From JAXLSZ01 sp046330315 (lineage in GTDB: Bacteria > Actinomycetota > Thermoleophilia > Solirubrobacterales > 70-9), in assembly GCA_046330315.1 (NCBI GenBank), contig JAXLSZ010000007.1, positions 1-64,000 of the forward strand: a stretch of 64,000 nt of DNA. The letters run 5' to 3'. The position numbers were made by a program, and so were the translations under genes. The notes beneath the pieces are model-generated. The model made no database searches, was not told the DNA's origin, and saw only the letters and a list, made by a program, of their open reading frames with translations. Position 1 is the first letter of the stretch. The number at the start of each line of letters is the position of its first letter. Below are positions 32,987 through 41,412 of this stretch, piece by piece.

Positions 32987-33915
32987 CAGCCCGCCCCGGC
33001 GCCCGCTCCCGCCTCCTTCGAGGCGGGGTCGAGCGAGCTCGCGCCGGCGCCGCGCGGCAGCACGAGAACGGGCAGGGCCGCGGAGGACGCCACCTCTCCC
33101 GAGGTGCTGCCGAGCAGGGCGCTGCGCAGGGGCCCGTAGCCTCGCGAGCCGAGTACCAGGACGTCGAGCGCGGCCTCGGCCGCGGCCGAGGCCAGCTCGT
33201 TCCCGGGCTCGCCCCTGCGCAGGTGGGAGCGCACCGTCAGGCCCCCGGGGGCCCTGGACTCGGCCTCGCGCAGAAGTGCCTCCACCCTGGACTCGGCACG
33301 CGCCTCGACCTCGCCCGCGCTGAAGATGCTCAGCACGGCTCCCGGGACGTCGGGCGGCGGCGGGTGGAGCACGGCGATCGCGTGAAGCTCGGCACCGAGC
33401 CGGCGGGCCAGCGCCCCGGCCGCCTCGAAGGCCCCCCAGGACTCCTCGGAGCCGTCCAGGCCGACCCCGATCCGGGAGATCGGGCCCGCCTCCCCGGATG
33501 CGTAGCCCTTGGGGGCGACGATCACCGGGCACGGGGACCCCGAGAGCAGGCTCCGCCCCACCGATCCGAGCAGCAAGCGGCCGACGGCCCCGCGGTGGGC
33601 GGAGCCGATCACGATCGCGATCGGGGCGCGCGCGCCCGCGACCTCGGTGAGGGCACGCGCCGGCGAGCCGTCGGTGAGGGCGAGCGTCTCGCAGTCGAGG
33701 CCCCCGGCCCGGCTGCGGACGTGCTCGAGCACCGGCTCGGAGAGGGCGTGCAGGGCCTCCTCGATCTCCTGCGGGACGACCAGGAACTGCGGCAGGCGGA
33801 AGGTGGCGACGACCACGGGCCTGGCGCCGAGATCGCGGGCGAGCCGGAGGCCGAGCGAGAGCGCGTCGTCGCTGGTGCCGGTGCCGTCGTAGCCGATCAG
33901 CAGCTCGTCCGCCAC
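32986..33915 (-). CDS. Tandem universal stress protein
   Basis: 309 residues with two Usp domains (~1-140 and ~145-290). Each has a G-2x-G-9x-G(S/T) phosphate motif: VIGSAHRGAVGRLLLGSVG and VLGSRGYGPLRSALLGSTS. GTG 33915 is the start, 1 bp after the stop of the CBS gene. Co-transcribed with the CBS, single-Usp and treT genes. Such proteins sense nucleotide or stress state in the cytoplasm. Confidence 0.93.
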   Translation of the reverse strand: MADELLIGYDGTGTSDDALSLGLRLARDLGARPVVVATFRLPQFLVVPQEIEEALHALSEPVLEHVRSRAGGLDCETLALTDGSPARALTEVAGARAPIAIVIGSAHRGAVGRLLLGSVGRSLLSGSPCPVIVAPKGYASGEAGPISRIGVGLDGSEESWGAFEAAGALARRLGAELHAIAVLHPPPPDVPGAVLSIFSAGEVEARAESRVEALLREAESRAPGGLTVRSHLRRGEPGNELASAAAEAALDVLVLGSRGYGPLRSALLGSTSGEVASSAALPVLVLPRGAGASSLDPASKEAGAGAGAG

Positions 33916-33916
33916 C

Positions 33917-34327
33917 TCAGGCCGCTCCCTCCGCGAGCGCCCGGGCGATGTCGAGCGTCGAGACGACCCCGATCGGCTCGCCGCCCTCGGGTCCGGTCAC
34001 GAACAGATGGGAGACCTCGTGCTCGACCATCAGCTGGACGGCCCGCTCCAGAGGAGCGCCCGCGTCCACGGTCAGCGGCTCGGTGGCCGCGGCCTCGGCG
34101 GCGCTAGCCGCCGATCCCATCCTGATCGCCTCGACGAGGTCGAGGTCGGCGATCACGCCCCACCCGGCGCCGGCGCCGGAAGGCAGGTCGGAGACCACCA
34201 CCGAATGGACCCGCTCGCCCGCCATCAGACCCGCAACCTCTCTCAGCGGGGCCTCGGGGGGGCAGGTGATCACCCCGGGGGTGATCACATCCGATACAGA
34301 GCCGCTCAGGACCGCCTCCTCGCTCAC
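33917..34327 (-). CDS. CBS-domain-pair protein
   Basis: 136 residues consisting of a CBS pair: first copy VITPGVITCPPEAPLREVAGLM ... HSVVVSD and second TEPLTVDAGAPLERAVQLMVEHEVSHLFV ... IGVVSTLDIARAL. Binds adenine nucleotides in characterised relatives. GTG 34327 with AAGGAG upstream. First gene of the CBS-Usp-Usp-treT operon. Confidence 0.92.
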   Translation of the reverse strand: MSEEAVLSGSVSDVITPGVITCPPEAPLREVAGLMAGERVHSVVVSDLPSGAGAGWGVIADLDLVEAIRMGSAASAAEAAATEPLTVDAGAPLERAVQLMVEHEVSHLFVTGPEGGEPIGVVSTLDIARALAEGAA

Positions 34328-34469
34328 TTCGTCGCTCCTTCCCAGACGTGGGTTCCAGGGTAGGCGAAGTTACCGCGGCGCGCGCGCGCGGGGATCGGGG
34401 AATCACCACATCACTTGGTTGTCGAATCCCGATGCGCGGTGCCCGGCCCTGCGCTTCAATCGGCTCGAG

Positions 34470-35042
34470 ATGAAGGGCCGTCCGCTCCCAGGTGAGGCGC
34501 GCGTCGCCAGGTGGCAGACCGTTCGCGGCTTCGGCGACCGCCGCCAGGCGGGCCGGGCCCTTGGCGCCCGCCTCTCGCACCTGCGCGGCCTCGACCCCGT
34601 GGTGGTCGCGGTTCCGCGTGGCGGCGTACCGGTGGGATACGAGGTGGCCGCGGCCCTCGACGCCCCTCTCGGGGTCCTCGCCGTCCGGGGCGGGCTGACG
34701 GTCGGGGTCGCGGGTCGCGCCGCGATCGTCACCGACGACGGCGTGGCGGCCGGGGGCCCCGACCTCGCCGCGCTGGAGGCGATCCGCAAGCGTGGCCCGC
34801 GGCGCCTGGTCCTGGCGGTGCCGGTCTGCCCTCCGGACTCGCTGAAACGGCTGACCAGGCTCACCGACGAGGTCGTCTGCCTGATATCCCCCGCCCACAT
34901 GATCGCGGTGGGCCATTGGTACCGGGACTTCACCCCGGTCTCCGAGGACGAGGTCCTGCGACTTCTCGCCGCGGCGGCGAAGCGGCGACCCGGCGGCTCG
35001 GGTCTGCCCGTCCCGGGGCGGTCGGCGGCGAGCGGTCCGTGA
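34470..35042 (+). CDS. Phosphoribosyltransferase-like protein, shortened
   Basis: 190 residues. N-terminus FGDRRQAGRALGARLSHLRG and VVVAVPRGGVPVGYEVAAAL, and C-terminus VPVCPPDSLKRLTRLTDEVVCLISP ... WYRDFTPVSEDEVLRLL, are typical of the phosphoribosyltransferase family usually near 215 residues. About 40-60 residues between the PRGGVPVG strand and the PRPP loop are missing, and the PRPP loop itself reads VTDDGVAAGGPD instead of the usual VDDGxATG. Activity is therefore doubtful. No strong ribosome binding site precedes ATG 34470. It overlaps the acylphosphatase gene by 4 bp. Confidence 0.72.
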   Translation: MKGRPLPGEARVARWQTVRGFGDRRQAGRALGARLSHLRGLDPVVVAVPRGGVPVGYEVAAALDAPLGVLAVRGGLTVGVAGRAAIVTDDGVAAGGPDLAALEAIRKRGPRRLVLAVPVCPPDSLKRLTRLTDEVVCLISPAHMIAVGHWYRDFTPVSEDEVLRLLAAAAKRRPGGSGLPVPGRSAASGP

Positions 35043-35314
35043 GCGGCGCGATCCGCCGGCGGGTCCTCGTCGAAGGCCGCGTGCAGGGTGTCTGGTTCCG
35101 CGATTCCACCCGCCGCATCGCCGAGCGCGAAGGAGTGGCGGGATGGGTGCGGAACCGCGCCGACGGAGCGCTCGAGGCCGTCTTCGAAGGCCCCGAGGAC
35201 GCGGTGCGGCGCCTGGTCGAGTTCTGCGGCACCGGGCCCGAGGCGGCCCGCGTGCGCCGGGTCGGCGTCAGCGAGGAACCGCCGGCCGGCGAGTCCTCGT
35301 TCCGGGTCCTCTAG
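35039..35314 (+). CDS. acyP: Acylphosphatase
   Basis: 91 residues; matches acylphosphatase length and motifs: VEGRVQGVWFRDSTRRIAE (substrate-binding Arg in GVWFR) and GWVRNRADGALEAVFEGPEDAV (catalytic Asn). Hydrolyses acyl phosphates. GTG 35039 overlaps the preceding stop (GTGA). Confidence 0.93.
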   Translation: MSGAIRRRVLVEGRVQGVWFRDSTRRIAEREGVAGWVRNRADGALEAVFEGPEDAVRRLVEFCGTGPEAARVRRVGVSEEPPAGESSFRVL

Positions 35315-35398
35315 CGGGTCCCGGGTCCACTGCCTCGACGGGCCCCCGCGGAGGCAGGCCGTCCCGCGGAGGCAGACCGGCCCGTGCCCCAGGGCCCC

Positions 35399-35824
35399 TC
35401 AGCCCTCGACGAGCGACTTCAGCCCCTCCGGGAAGGCGGCCGCGACGTCGTCGAGCTCGCCGCCCGAGATGTGCCTGCGCAGCACCCGGACGGTCGCCGA
35501 GACTGCAAAGGACGCCTCGGTCTCGCCGGCGAGCCCGGCCTCCCCGGCGACCCTGTCCAGAAAGGCGCCGATGTCCCGGTAGGCGATGGGGGTCGCGCTC
35601 GGTCGCCAGTTCTCGTAGTAGATGCCCCGGATCAGGAGGGGCATCTGGGCGGCAAGCTGGGCCGCCTCCTCCACCGGAAGGCGGTCGCGAACCGCGTGCA
35701 GCGTCGCCCGCAGGGCCCGGTAGGCGGCCTGCCGGTCGTCGGTCTCGAGTTCCTCGGCCATGTCCTTGAGCCAGATGTTGGCCTTCTCGACGCTGCGATC
35801 GATTATCTGCACCACGTGGGTCAA
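35399..35824 (-). CDS. DUF2267 family protein
   Basis: 141 residues. Sequence DRQAAYRALRATLHAVRDRLPVEEAAQLAAQMP is characteristic of DUF2267, a helical family often linked to CBS and stress genes. Start is TTG 35824 with GAGGAG upstream. Function unknown; the neighbouring CBS/USP genes make a stress context plausible. Confidence 0.82.
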   Translation of the reverse strand: MTHVVQIIDRSVEKANIWLKDMAEELETDDRQAAYRALRATLHAVRDRLPVEEAAQLAAQMPLLIRGIYYENWRPSATPIAYRDIGAFLDRVAGEAGLAGETEASFAVSATVRVLRRHISGGELDDVAAAFPEGLKSLVEG

Positions 35825-36050
35825 GCTCGGCTCCTCTTCGGCTTGGCGCTGCTCGGTCTCGGCTTTGCCTGGGCTCCGAGGCTAGGCCCGCGCCCCTCCC
35901 GCCGCATCAGCAGATTCCACACGGAACGTGTGAGTTTTCCCGCGGCGCTCGTCCGTCGGTCCAGGCTGGGCGCGGAGACCTCAAGCCGCCGCGCGGAGGG
36001 GCCGATGAGGGTCGCGAAGACCGCTCTCGTCGACGGAGGATTCAAGAGGA
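35825..36050. other. Gap with a small hairpin (no gene seen)
   Basis: Between the DUF2267 start and the small peptide at 36051. A hairpin CACAC-GGAAC-GTGTG followed by AGTTTTCC lies near 35918-35940, similar in style to the palindromic elements at 2248 and 13753. No coding frame is convincing in this stretch. Confidence 0.4.
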
Positions 36051-36128
36051 ATGCTCGTTCTGGGCATCATCGCGCTGCTGGTCGCCACCACGGGTGGCAT
36101 GTATCTCGCGGCCTTCTGGGTCCGCTAG
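36051..36128 (+). CDS. 25-residue membrane peptide
   Basis: ATG 36051 with AAGAGGA directly upstream opens a 25-residue frame reading MLVLGIIALLVATTGGMYLA then AFWVR, one hydrophobic helix with a short charged end. The good ribosome binding site, which many genes here lack, argues that it is translated. It is followed at once by a 21-bp tandem repeat and the exonuclease gene. I do not recognise it. Confidence 0.5.
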   Translation: MLVLGIIALLVATTGGMYLAAFWVR

Positions 36129-36229
36129 CGGCCTGGTCTCGGCCCGCCCCGGCCTGGTCTCGGCCCGCCCCGGCCTGGTCTCGGCCCGCCCCGGCCTGGT
36201 CTCGGCCCGCCCCGGCCTGGTCTCGGCCG
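36129..36229. repeat. 21-bp tandem repeat, about five units
   Basis: CTGGTCTCGG recurs every 21 bp from about 36132 to 36216. Read in one frame the unit gives GLVSARP repeats, but no start codon and ribosome binding site make it likely to be translated. The last unit abuts the -10 hexamer of the next gene. Confidence 0.9.
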
Positions 36230-36235
36230 TAGGCT
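36230..36235 (+). promoter_or_regulatory. -10 hexamer TAGGCT, 6 nt before GTG 36242
   Basis: TAGGCT matches TANNNT and the six-base gap to the start codon predicts a leaderless mRNA for the exonuclease. Confidence 0.55.
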
Positions 36236-36241
36236 GGGGCC

Positions 36242-37120
36242 GTGCGAGCGCTGCTGGCCGTCGACGGCCCCCTCCTGCTCTACCGGGCCTACTTCGCCCT
36301 GCCCTCGACGATCACCGGGGCCGCGGGGCGGCCGGTCAACGCGCTGCTGGGGGCGACCAACGCGATCATGCGGGAGGTGGAGGGCCACGACCCTCGCGCC
36401 GTGGTCGTCTGCTTCGGTCCCGACGCAGCGGCCTATCGGGTGGACCTCTACCCCGCCTACCACGCACACAGGGAGCCGGCGCCGGCCGATCTCGCCGAGC
36501 AGTTCGCCGCCTGCCCGCGGCTCTTCGGGTCGCTGGGGTGGACGGTCGCCGACCACCCCTCCCTCGAGGCCGACGACCTGCTGGGCAGCTACGCGACGGT
36601 CGAGACCGGAGCGGGCGGGCGCGCCCTGCTTCTGACCGGGGATCGCGACATGTTCCAGTGCGCCGCCGGGCGGGTAACGGTCCTCTACCTCGGCAGGCGG
36701 GGAGCCGGCGCCGAGCGGGTCGGGCCGGCGGAGGTGCGCGATCGCTACGGGGTCGAGCCCGGCCAGGTGCCGGACTTCATCGCGCTGCGCGGCGACCCCT
36801 CCGACGGGCTCCCGGGGGCGAGGGGAGTCGGGCCGAAGACCGCGGCCGAGCTGCTGCGGCGTCACGGCACGCTCGAGCGCGTTCTGGAGGCCGCTCCGTC
36901 CGAGCCCCGCCGCAAGCTGCGCTCGGCCCTGCTCGGCGCGAGCGAGGAGCTCCTCGCCTTCAAGCAGATCGCCACCCTTCGCGACGCGGGGGTCGCCCGC
37001 CCCGCCGACCGAGAGACCGACCGCGGCGCCGGCGCCGCGGTCGCCGCGGAGATGGGGATGGACCGGCTCTGCGAGCGGTTGAGGGCCGGACCGGGCTCCT
37101 TCAGCCGGCCCCGCGGTTGA
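36242..37120 (+). CDS. 5'-3' exonuclease (PIN/H3TH, Pol I-like N-domain)
   Basis: 292 residues. Stand-alone FEN-family nuclease: AVDGPLLLYRAYFALP, SLEADDLLGSYATV (metal-binding acidic residues), LLLTGDRDMFQC, PDFIALRGDPSDGLPGARGVGPKTAAELL (H3TH). It removes RNA primers or flaps; Pol I itself is not encoded here. GTG 36242, leaderless by sequence. The end overlaps the convergent kinase gene by 20 bp. Confidence 0.9.
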   Translation: MRALLAVDGPLLLYRAYFALPSTITGAAGRPVNALLGATNAIMREVEGHDPRAVVVCFGPDAAAYRVDLYPAYHAHREPAPADLAEQFAACPRLFGSLGWTVADHPSLEADDLLGSYATVETGAGGRALLLTGDRDMFQCAAGRVTVLYLGRRGAGAERVGPAEVRDRYGVEPGQVPDFIALRGDPSDGLPGARGVGPKTAAELLRRHGTLERVLEAAPSEPRRKLRSALLGASEELLAFKQIATLRDAGVARPADRETDRGAGAAVAAEMGMDRLCERLRAGPGSFSRPRG

Positions 37121-38699
37121 TCGCCGCGTAGAGACGCCGGTTGCGCCTGTAGAGGCGCCGGAACTCCTCGAAGCGGCGATCGTGGACGCGGGCCGCGGCG
37201 GGGTCGGGCCTGTGCGTGGCGGCGATCTCCACGCGGTCCGGTATCTCGGCCGGGGAGATCTCGCCCAGCGCGGCGAATCCGGCGAGCGCCGCCCCGGCGG
37301 CGTTGGCGTGGCGCGGCTCGGAGACGCGGGCCACCTCACAGCCCAGCACGTCGGCGAGGATCTGGCTCCAGGTCGGCGAGAGCGCGGCCCCGCCGATGAA
37401 CGGCAGGGTCGAGAACCGGTTGCGCGAGAAGCGCTCGACGTGCCCCTTCAGCCAGCGCAGGTTGTAGGCGACCCCCTCCATCACCGCCCGCACGTAGTGG
37501 GCCCTGCTCGTGGTCAGGCTCTGGTTGAAGAAGGCGCTGCGGGTGAATGCGTCCCCCGCGGGCGCCAGCACACCGGTCAGCCAGGGCGTGAAGATCAGGC
37601 CGTCGCAGCCGGGCGGCACGCTCGCCGCATCGCGCTCGAAGCGCTCGAAGACCTCGTCGGGCGCCGGCGGGTCGCCGTCGCGGCCGCCGACTAGCAGGGT
37701 GTCGCGCAGGAACTCGAGGCAGCGGCCGGCCGGGCCCTGCTCGGCGACGACCATGTGACGGCCGGGCAGCCCCGCGGGCATCGTCGCGATCAGATGGAGG
37801 ATGTCGGTCTTCTTGGCCGGCACCAGGCAGGAGAGCCAGGAGGAGGTCCCGATCGAGAAGTAGCCGCGGCCCTCCTCGACGATCCCCGCTCCCACGGCCG
37901 CCGCCTGCAGGTCCGACATCCCCGCCATCACCTTGGTCTCGGTGCGCAGGCCCAGCCTTCGGGCGGCCTCGGCGGTGAGCTTGCCGACCTCCGCGTCCAC
38001 CGGCAGCAGCTCGGGGAGCTTGGCCGGGTCGACCCCGGCCCTGCGGACGAGGACGGGGTCGTAGCGGACCCGCTCGACGTCGCGGTTGTCGGTCAGCCAG
38101 TAGGGGTACATCGTGCCGTAGGAGGCGGCGACCCTGCCGCTGAGCCGGGCGTTCAGGTAGTCCATCGGCTCCAGGAAGGCGCTGGCGGCACCGTAGACCT
38201 CCGGCCGCTCGCGCTTCAGGTAGACCAGGTGCCCGAACCCGTCCATCCCGGCCCGCACCGGGGCGCCGCCGGTGAGGCGCAGCCAGCGCGGAAGCAGGCG
38301 CACGTCGTATCCCTCGATGCTCACCGGCCCGGAGACCAGATCCCTGACGGCCGGGCCGGCCCGGGTGTCCATCCAGCTGATCGCCGGGGAGATCGGGTGC
38401 CCGGCGGCGTCCACCGCGACGGTCGTGGCCCACTGCGTCGTGCAGCGGACCGCCAGCACGGCGCCGGGATCGGCGCCGGAGCGGCGGACCACCTCGCTGC
38501 CGGCCTCGCAGACGGCGTCCCACCACTCCTCCGGGTCCTGCTCCACCCCGCCTCCGGGCAGGTGGGTCAGGGTCACCGGCCGGGTCGCGGTGGCGGCGAT
38601 CCGGCCGCTGCGCTCGACGAGCGCCGTCTTCACGGCCCCCGAGCCCATGTCCACGGCGAGCACGTAGCGCGCCGCGGGCCCGCCGGGCTCGCCGCTCAC
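37101..38699 (-). CDS. FGGY-family carbohydrate kinase (xylulokinase-like)
   Basis: 532 residues. FGGY landmarks: N-terminal LAVDMGSGAVKTALVERSG, WWDAVCEAG, MDGFGHLVYLKRERPEVY, AGMSDLQAAAVGAG, YFSIGTSSWLSC and the C-terminal LPFIGGAALSPTWSQILADVLG. It phosphorylates a sugar or polyol; xylulokinase-like members are closest by eye, but substrate cannot be fixed. GTG 38699 overlaps the stop of the decarboxylase gene (GTGA). Confidence 0.87.
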   Translation of the reverse strand: MSGEPGGPAARYVLAVDMGSGAVKTALVERSGRIAATATRPVTLTHLPGGGVEQDPEEWWDAVCEAGSEVVRRSGADPGAVLAVRCTTQWATTVAVDAAGHPISPAISWMDTRAGPAVRDLVSGPVSIEGYDVRLLPRWLRLTGGAPVRAGMDGFGHLVYLKRERPEVYGAASAFLEPMDYLNARLSGRVAASYGTMYPYWLTDNRDVERVRYDPVLVRRAGVDPAKLPELLPVDAEVGKLTAEAARRLGLRTETKVMAGMSDLQAAAVGAGIVEEGRGYFSIGTSSWLSCLVPAKKTDILHLIATMPAGLPGRHMVVAEQGPAGRCLEFLRDTLLVGGRDGDPPAPDEVFERFERDAASVPPGCDGLIFTPWLTGVLAPAGDAFTRSAFFNQSLTTSRAHYVRAVMEGVAYNLRWLKGHVERFSRNRFSTLPFIGGAALSPTWSQILADVLGCEVARVSEPRHANAAGAALAGFAALGEISPAEIPDRVEIAATHRPDPAAARVHDRRFEEFRRLYRRNRRLYAAINRGAG

Positions 38700-40111
38700 G
38701 CCCCCGGCGCCGGCGTCGCGGTGGCGTCGAGGAACCCCGTGAGCAGGTCGCCGGGGTCCGGTGCGCCGGCCCCGGCGGCCCCGTAGAGGGCACCGCTGCG
38801 CGGCGGGGCGTCCGGCGGGTCCTTCGCATAGGCGACGGCGGCGCGCAGGTCCTCGGCGAAGGCCTCCGCAACCCCCGGCTGCGTGTTCGGCCTGGTCACG
38901 CAGAAGTGAAGGCCCGGGGGGTGCTGGCAGCCGTTGAGGCGCCACCCGCGGTCCTGCAGGGCGTCGTTGAGGTGCCAGACGTCGAGCTCCTCGGAGCCGA
39001 AGGCGACCATGAACGGCGACCGTCCCAGGGTGCGCAGCTCGGGGATGCCCTCGACCGTGGCGCGAAGCTCCGCAGCCGTGTCGAGGATCGGGCGGGCCAG
39101 GTCCAGGTAGCCGCGCTCCCCGAGGCCGACCATCGCCGCCCAGGTCGCCGCGATCAGGCCTCCCGAGCGCGACCCGGCGATCCCCGGCGAGGCGTAGACC
39201 CCGCCCGGCCACTCGGTGTAGACGAAGTACTGCCGGTGCCGGAGCTCCGGGGTCCGGTAGAGCAGAACGCCGGTCCCCTTCGGCGCGTAGCCGAACTTGT
39301 GGGTGTCGGCGGAGATCGAGGTGACTCCGGGCACCCGGAAGTCCCACGGCGGGACCTCGTGCCCGAGGCGCTCGGCCCAGGGCAGGATGAAGCCCCCCAG
39401 GCAGCCGTCGACGTGCAGGCCGAGATCGTGCTCGAGGGCCAGCGCCGAAAGGGCCTCGATCGGGTCGACGACGCCGTGCGGATAGGTCCCCGCGGAACCG
39501 ACCAGGGCGACGGTCCGCGGGCCGATCGCCGCGGCCACGGCGTCGAGGTCCGCCGCGAAGTCGTCGTCCACCGGTGCGTGCACCAGCCTCACCCCGAGGT
39601 AGTGGGCGGCCTTGTCGAGGGCCACGTGGGCGGTGCGGGGAATCACCACCTCGGGGTCGGAGATCCCGCGGTCCCGCCCCCGCTCGCGGTAGACGAGGAG
39701 GATCTCGAAAAGGCTCTCGCTGCCCCCGAAGGTGATCACCCCGCAGGGGTTGTCCCCCGCCTCCCTGGCGGCCCCGGCGCCCAGCAGCTCGGCCGACATC
39801 GAGAGGACCTCGCCCTCGAACTTGGTGGCACTCGGGTACATGTCGCGCTGCAGCACGTTCATGTGGGAGAAGAGGCGGTAGACCTCGGCGAGGAAGGCGA
39901 AGTGCTCCTCTCCCCCGTGGTAGAGGGAGCCCGAGATCTTCCCGGCCCGAGCCGGGGCGTCCTCGCGCTCAGCCATCTCGGCGACCATGGCCAGAAGCCG
40001 GTCATGCGGCATTCCCTGCTCGGGGATGCGGCGCCGGATCTCGTAGGCGTCCCGGTAGGGGTAGAGGAAGTCGAGGATCTCGTTCGGGTCGCCGGGGGCG
40101 GAAGGGCTCAT
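38696..40111 (-). CDS. PLP-dependent decarboxylase, group II / sphingosine-phosphate-lyase-like
   Basis: 471 residues. PLP lysine motif SADTHKFGYAPKG, upstream HVDGCLGGFILPW (PLP-contact Asp) and GGSESLFEILLVYRERGR place it among group II decarboxylases and sphingosine-1-phosphate-lyase relatives. The initial KISGSLYHGGEEHFAFLAEVY segment is like the latter. Substrate unknown. ATG 40111 has GAGAGGAG upstream. First gene of the decarboxylase-FGGY pair. Confidence 0.88.
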   Translation of the reverse strand: MSPSAPGDPNEILDFLYPYRDAYEIRRRIPEQGMPHDRLLAMVAEMAEREDAPARAGKISGSLYHGGEEHFAFLAEVYRLFSHMNVLQRDMYPSATKFEGEVLSMSAELLGAGAAREAGDNPCGVITFGGSESLFEILLVYRERGRDRGISDPEVVIPRTAHVALDKAAHYLGVRLVHAPVDDDFAADLDAVAAAIGPRTVALVGSAGTYPHGVVDPIEALSALALEHDLGLHVDGCLGGFILPWAERLGHEVPPWDFRVPGVTSISADTHKFGYAPKGTGVLLYRTPELRHRQYFVYTEWPGGVYASPGIAGSRSGGLIAATWAAMVGLGERGYLDLARPILDTAAELRATVEGIPELRTLGRSPFMVAFGSEELDVWHLNDALQDRGWRLNGCQHPPGLHFCVTRPNTQPGVAEAFAEDLRAAVAYAKDPPDAPPRSGALYGAAGAGAPDPGDLLTGFLDATATPAPGA

Positions 40112-40169
40112 CTCAGCTCCTCTCTCGCTGGCACTCGGGGAAGGCTCACCGTAGCGTCATCCCCGCGGC

Positions 40170-41390
40170 TCACAGCGGCAGCTCCACCCGCTCCACCGCG
40201 CCCGAGCCGTCGCGGTGCTCGAGGGTCAGGGGCAGACCCCCGCCGATCCCGAAGTGCGGCACCACCTCGCGGGCGAGCGCGATCATCTCGGTCGGGACCA
40301 CCGCCGCCTCGGGCGGGAACACCCCCTCGGCGCCGATGGCGCCCCTGAGCATCAGGATCGCCCCCAGGGCGGCCGGTATCCCCGTTCCCTCACCGGCCCC
40401 CCGCTGCCCCGAGGACATCGTGAACTCGTAGAGGTGGCGCTCCCCTCCGCGGGTGCCGGAGACCTCCACCTTCAGGCAGCCACGGGGGCCCGCGATGCCC
40501 GCCTCGGCGAGCAGCCCGGGGCGCCGCGAGCGGATGAAGGCCACGGCGAAGTCGATCGCAGGGACCCCGGTGCCCGCGACCTCGACCTCCCGCTCGCCGC
40601 AGATTCCCAGCCGGACCGCGTCCATGGTGAGCTCGAAATAGGGGAACGGCACGACCACCCCCAGGTTCGTGGCCCTGGAGATCCCCTCGATGTGGCGGGG
40701 CAAGGTGATCGTCTCCGGGTGCGGGTAGGGGTAGACGGTGCAGGTGCCGACGTCGGGGAAGTCGACCTCGCGCAGGAACGGCCGGGCGCTCTCCTCGAGC
40801 ATCCGCACCGAGACGAATTCCCCGTCCACGAAGAGCGGGACGTCGTTCGTCATCGCGTGGATCCGGTGCTTGATCACGGCCGGGCCCTCGTCGGGCTCAC
40901 CACCGTGCACGTGCATGATCTCGGCGCCGTCGACCCTGTCGAGCAGGTGGTCGGCGCAGAAGCGCACCAGGACGTTGGCGAGGCCGGGCGAGTTCCCCAT
41001 GCCGATCAGGGCGCGCACCCCCCGCTCGCGGGCCCGCCCGTCCATCTCCAGCATCCGCACCGTCGCGTCGAGGTCGTCGCAGACGTCCACGTAGGCGACC
41101 CCGGCCTCGATCGCCGCCTCGAGGATCGGGGGCCCGAACCGGTAGAAGGGGCCGACGCAGTTGACGACGGCGTCGGCCCCGCGCAACGCCGCGGAGAGGG
41201 TCTGCGGTGACGCGGCGTCGAAGCCGACCGCCTCGAGGCGGTCGTCCCCGACCTCGTCCACCAGGCGGGAGGCGCCGGCCAGGTCCCGGTCGGCGACGGT
41301 CACCGAGCCGACCTCCTCGAAGCAGGCCAGCGCCCGCACGGCGGTGGAGCCGATGCCGCCGGCGCCGCCGAGGACTGCGACCGTCGCCAT
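40170..41390 (-). CDS. Saccharopine-dehydrogenase-like NAD(P)-binding protein
   Basis: 406 residues. N-terminal Rossmann fold (AVLGGAGGIGSTAVRALA, then VTVADRDLAGASRLVDEV), and GFDAASPQTLSAALRGADAVVNCVGPFY, match the saccharopine dehydrogenase NADP-binding domain. It may reduce or oxidise an amino-acid derivative. It lies in a row with the cDPGS-like and PLP genes; a joint pathway is suggested by context. Confidence 0.85.
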   Translation of the reverse strand: MATVAVLGGAGGIGSTAVRALACFEEVGSVTVADRDLAGASRLVDEVGDDRLEAVGFDAASPQTLSAALRGADAVVNCVGPFYRFGPPILEAAIEAGVAYVDVCDDLDATVRMLEMDGRARERGVRALIGMGNSPGLANVLVRFCADHLLDRVDGAEIMHVHGGEPDEGPAVIKHRIHAMTNDVPLFVDGEFVSVRMLEESARPFLREVDFPDVGTCTVYPYPHPETITLPRHIEGISRATNLGVVVPFPYFELTMDAVRLGICGEREVEVAGTGVPAIDFAVAFIRSRRPGLLAEAGIAGPRGCLKVEVSGTRGGERHLYEFTMSSGQRGAGEGTGIPAALGAILMLRGAIGAEGVFPPEAAVVPTEMIALAREVVPHFGIGGGLPLTLEHRDGSGAVERVELPL

Positions 41391-41412
41391 CGCGCCGACC
41401 TCCGCCCCGGCC

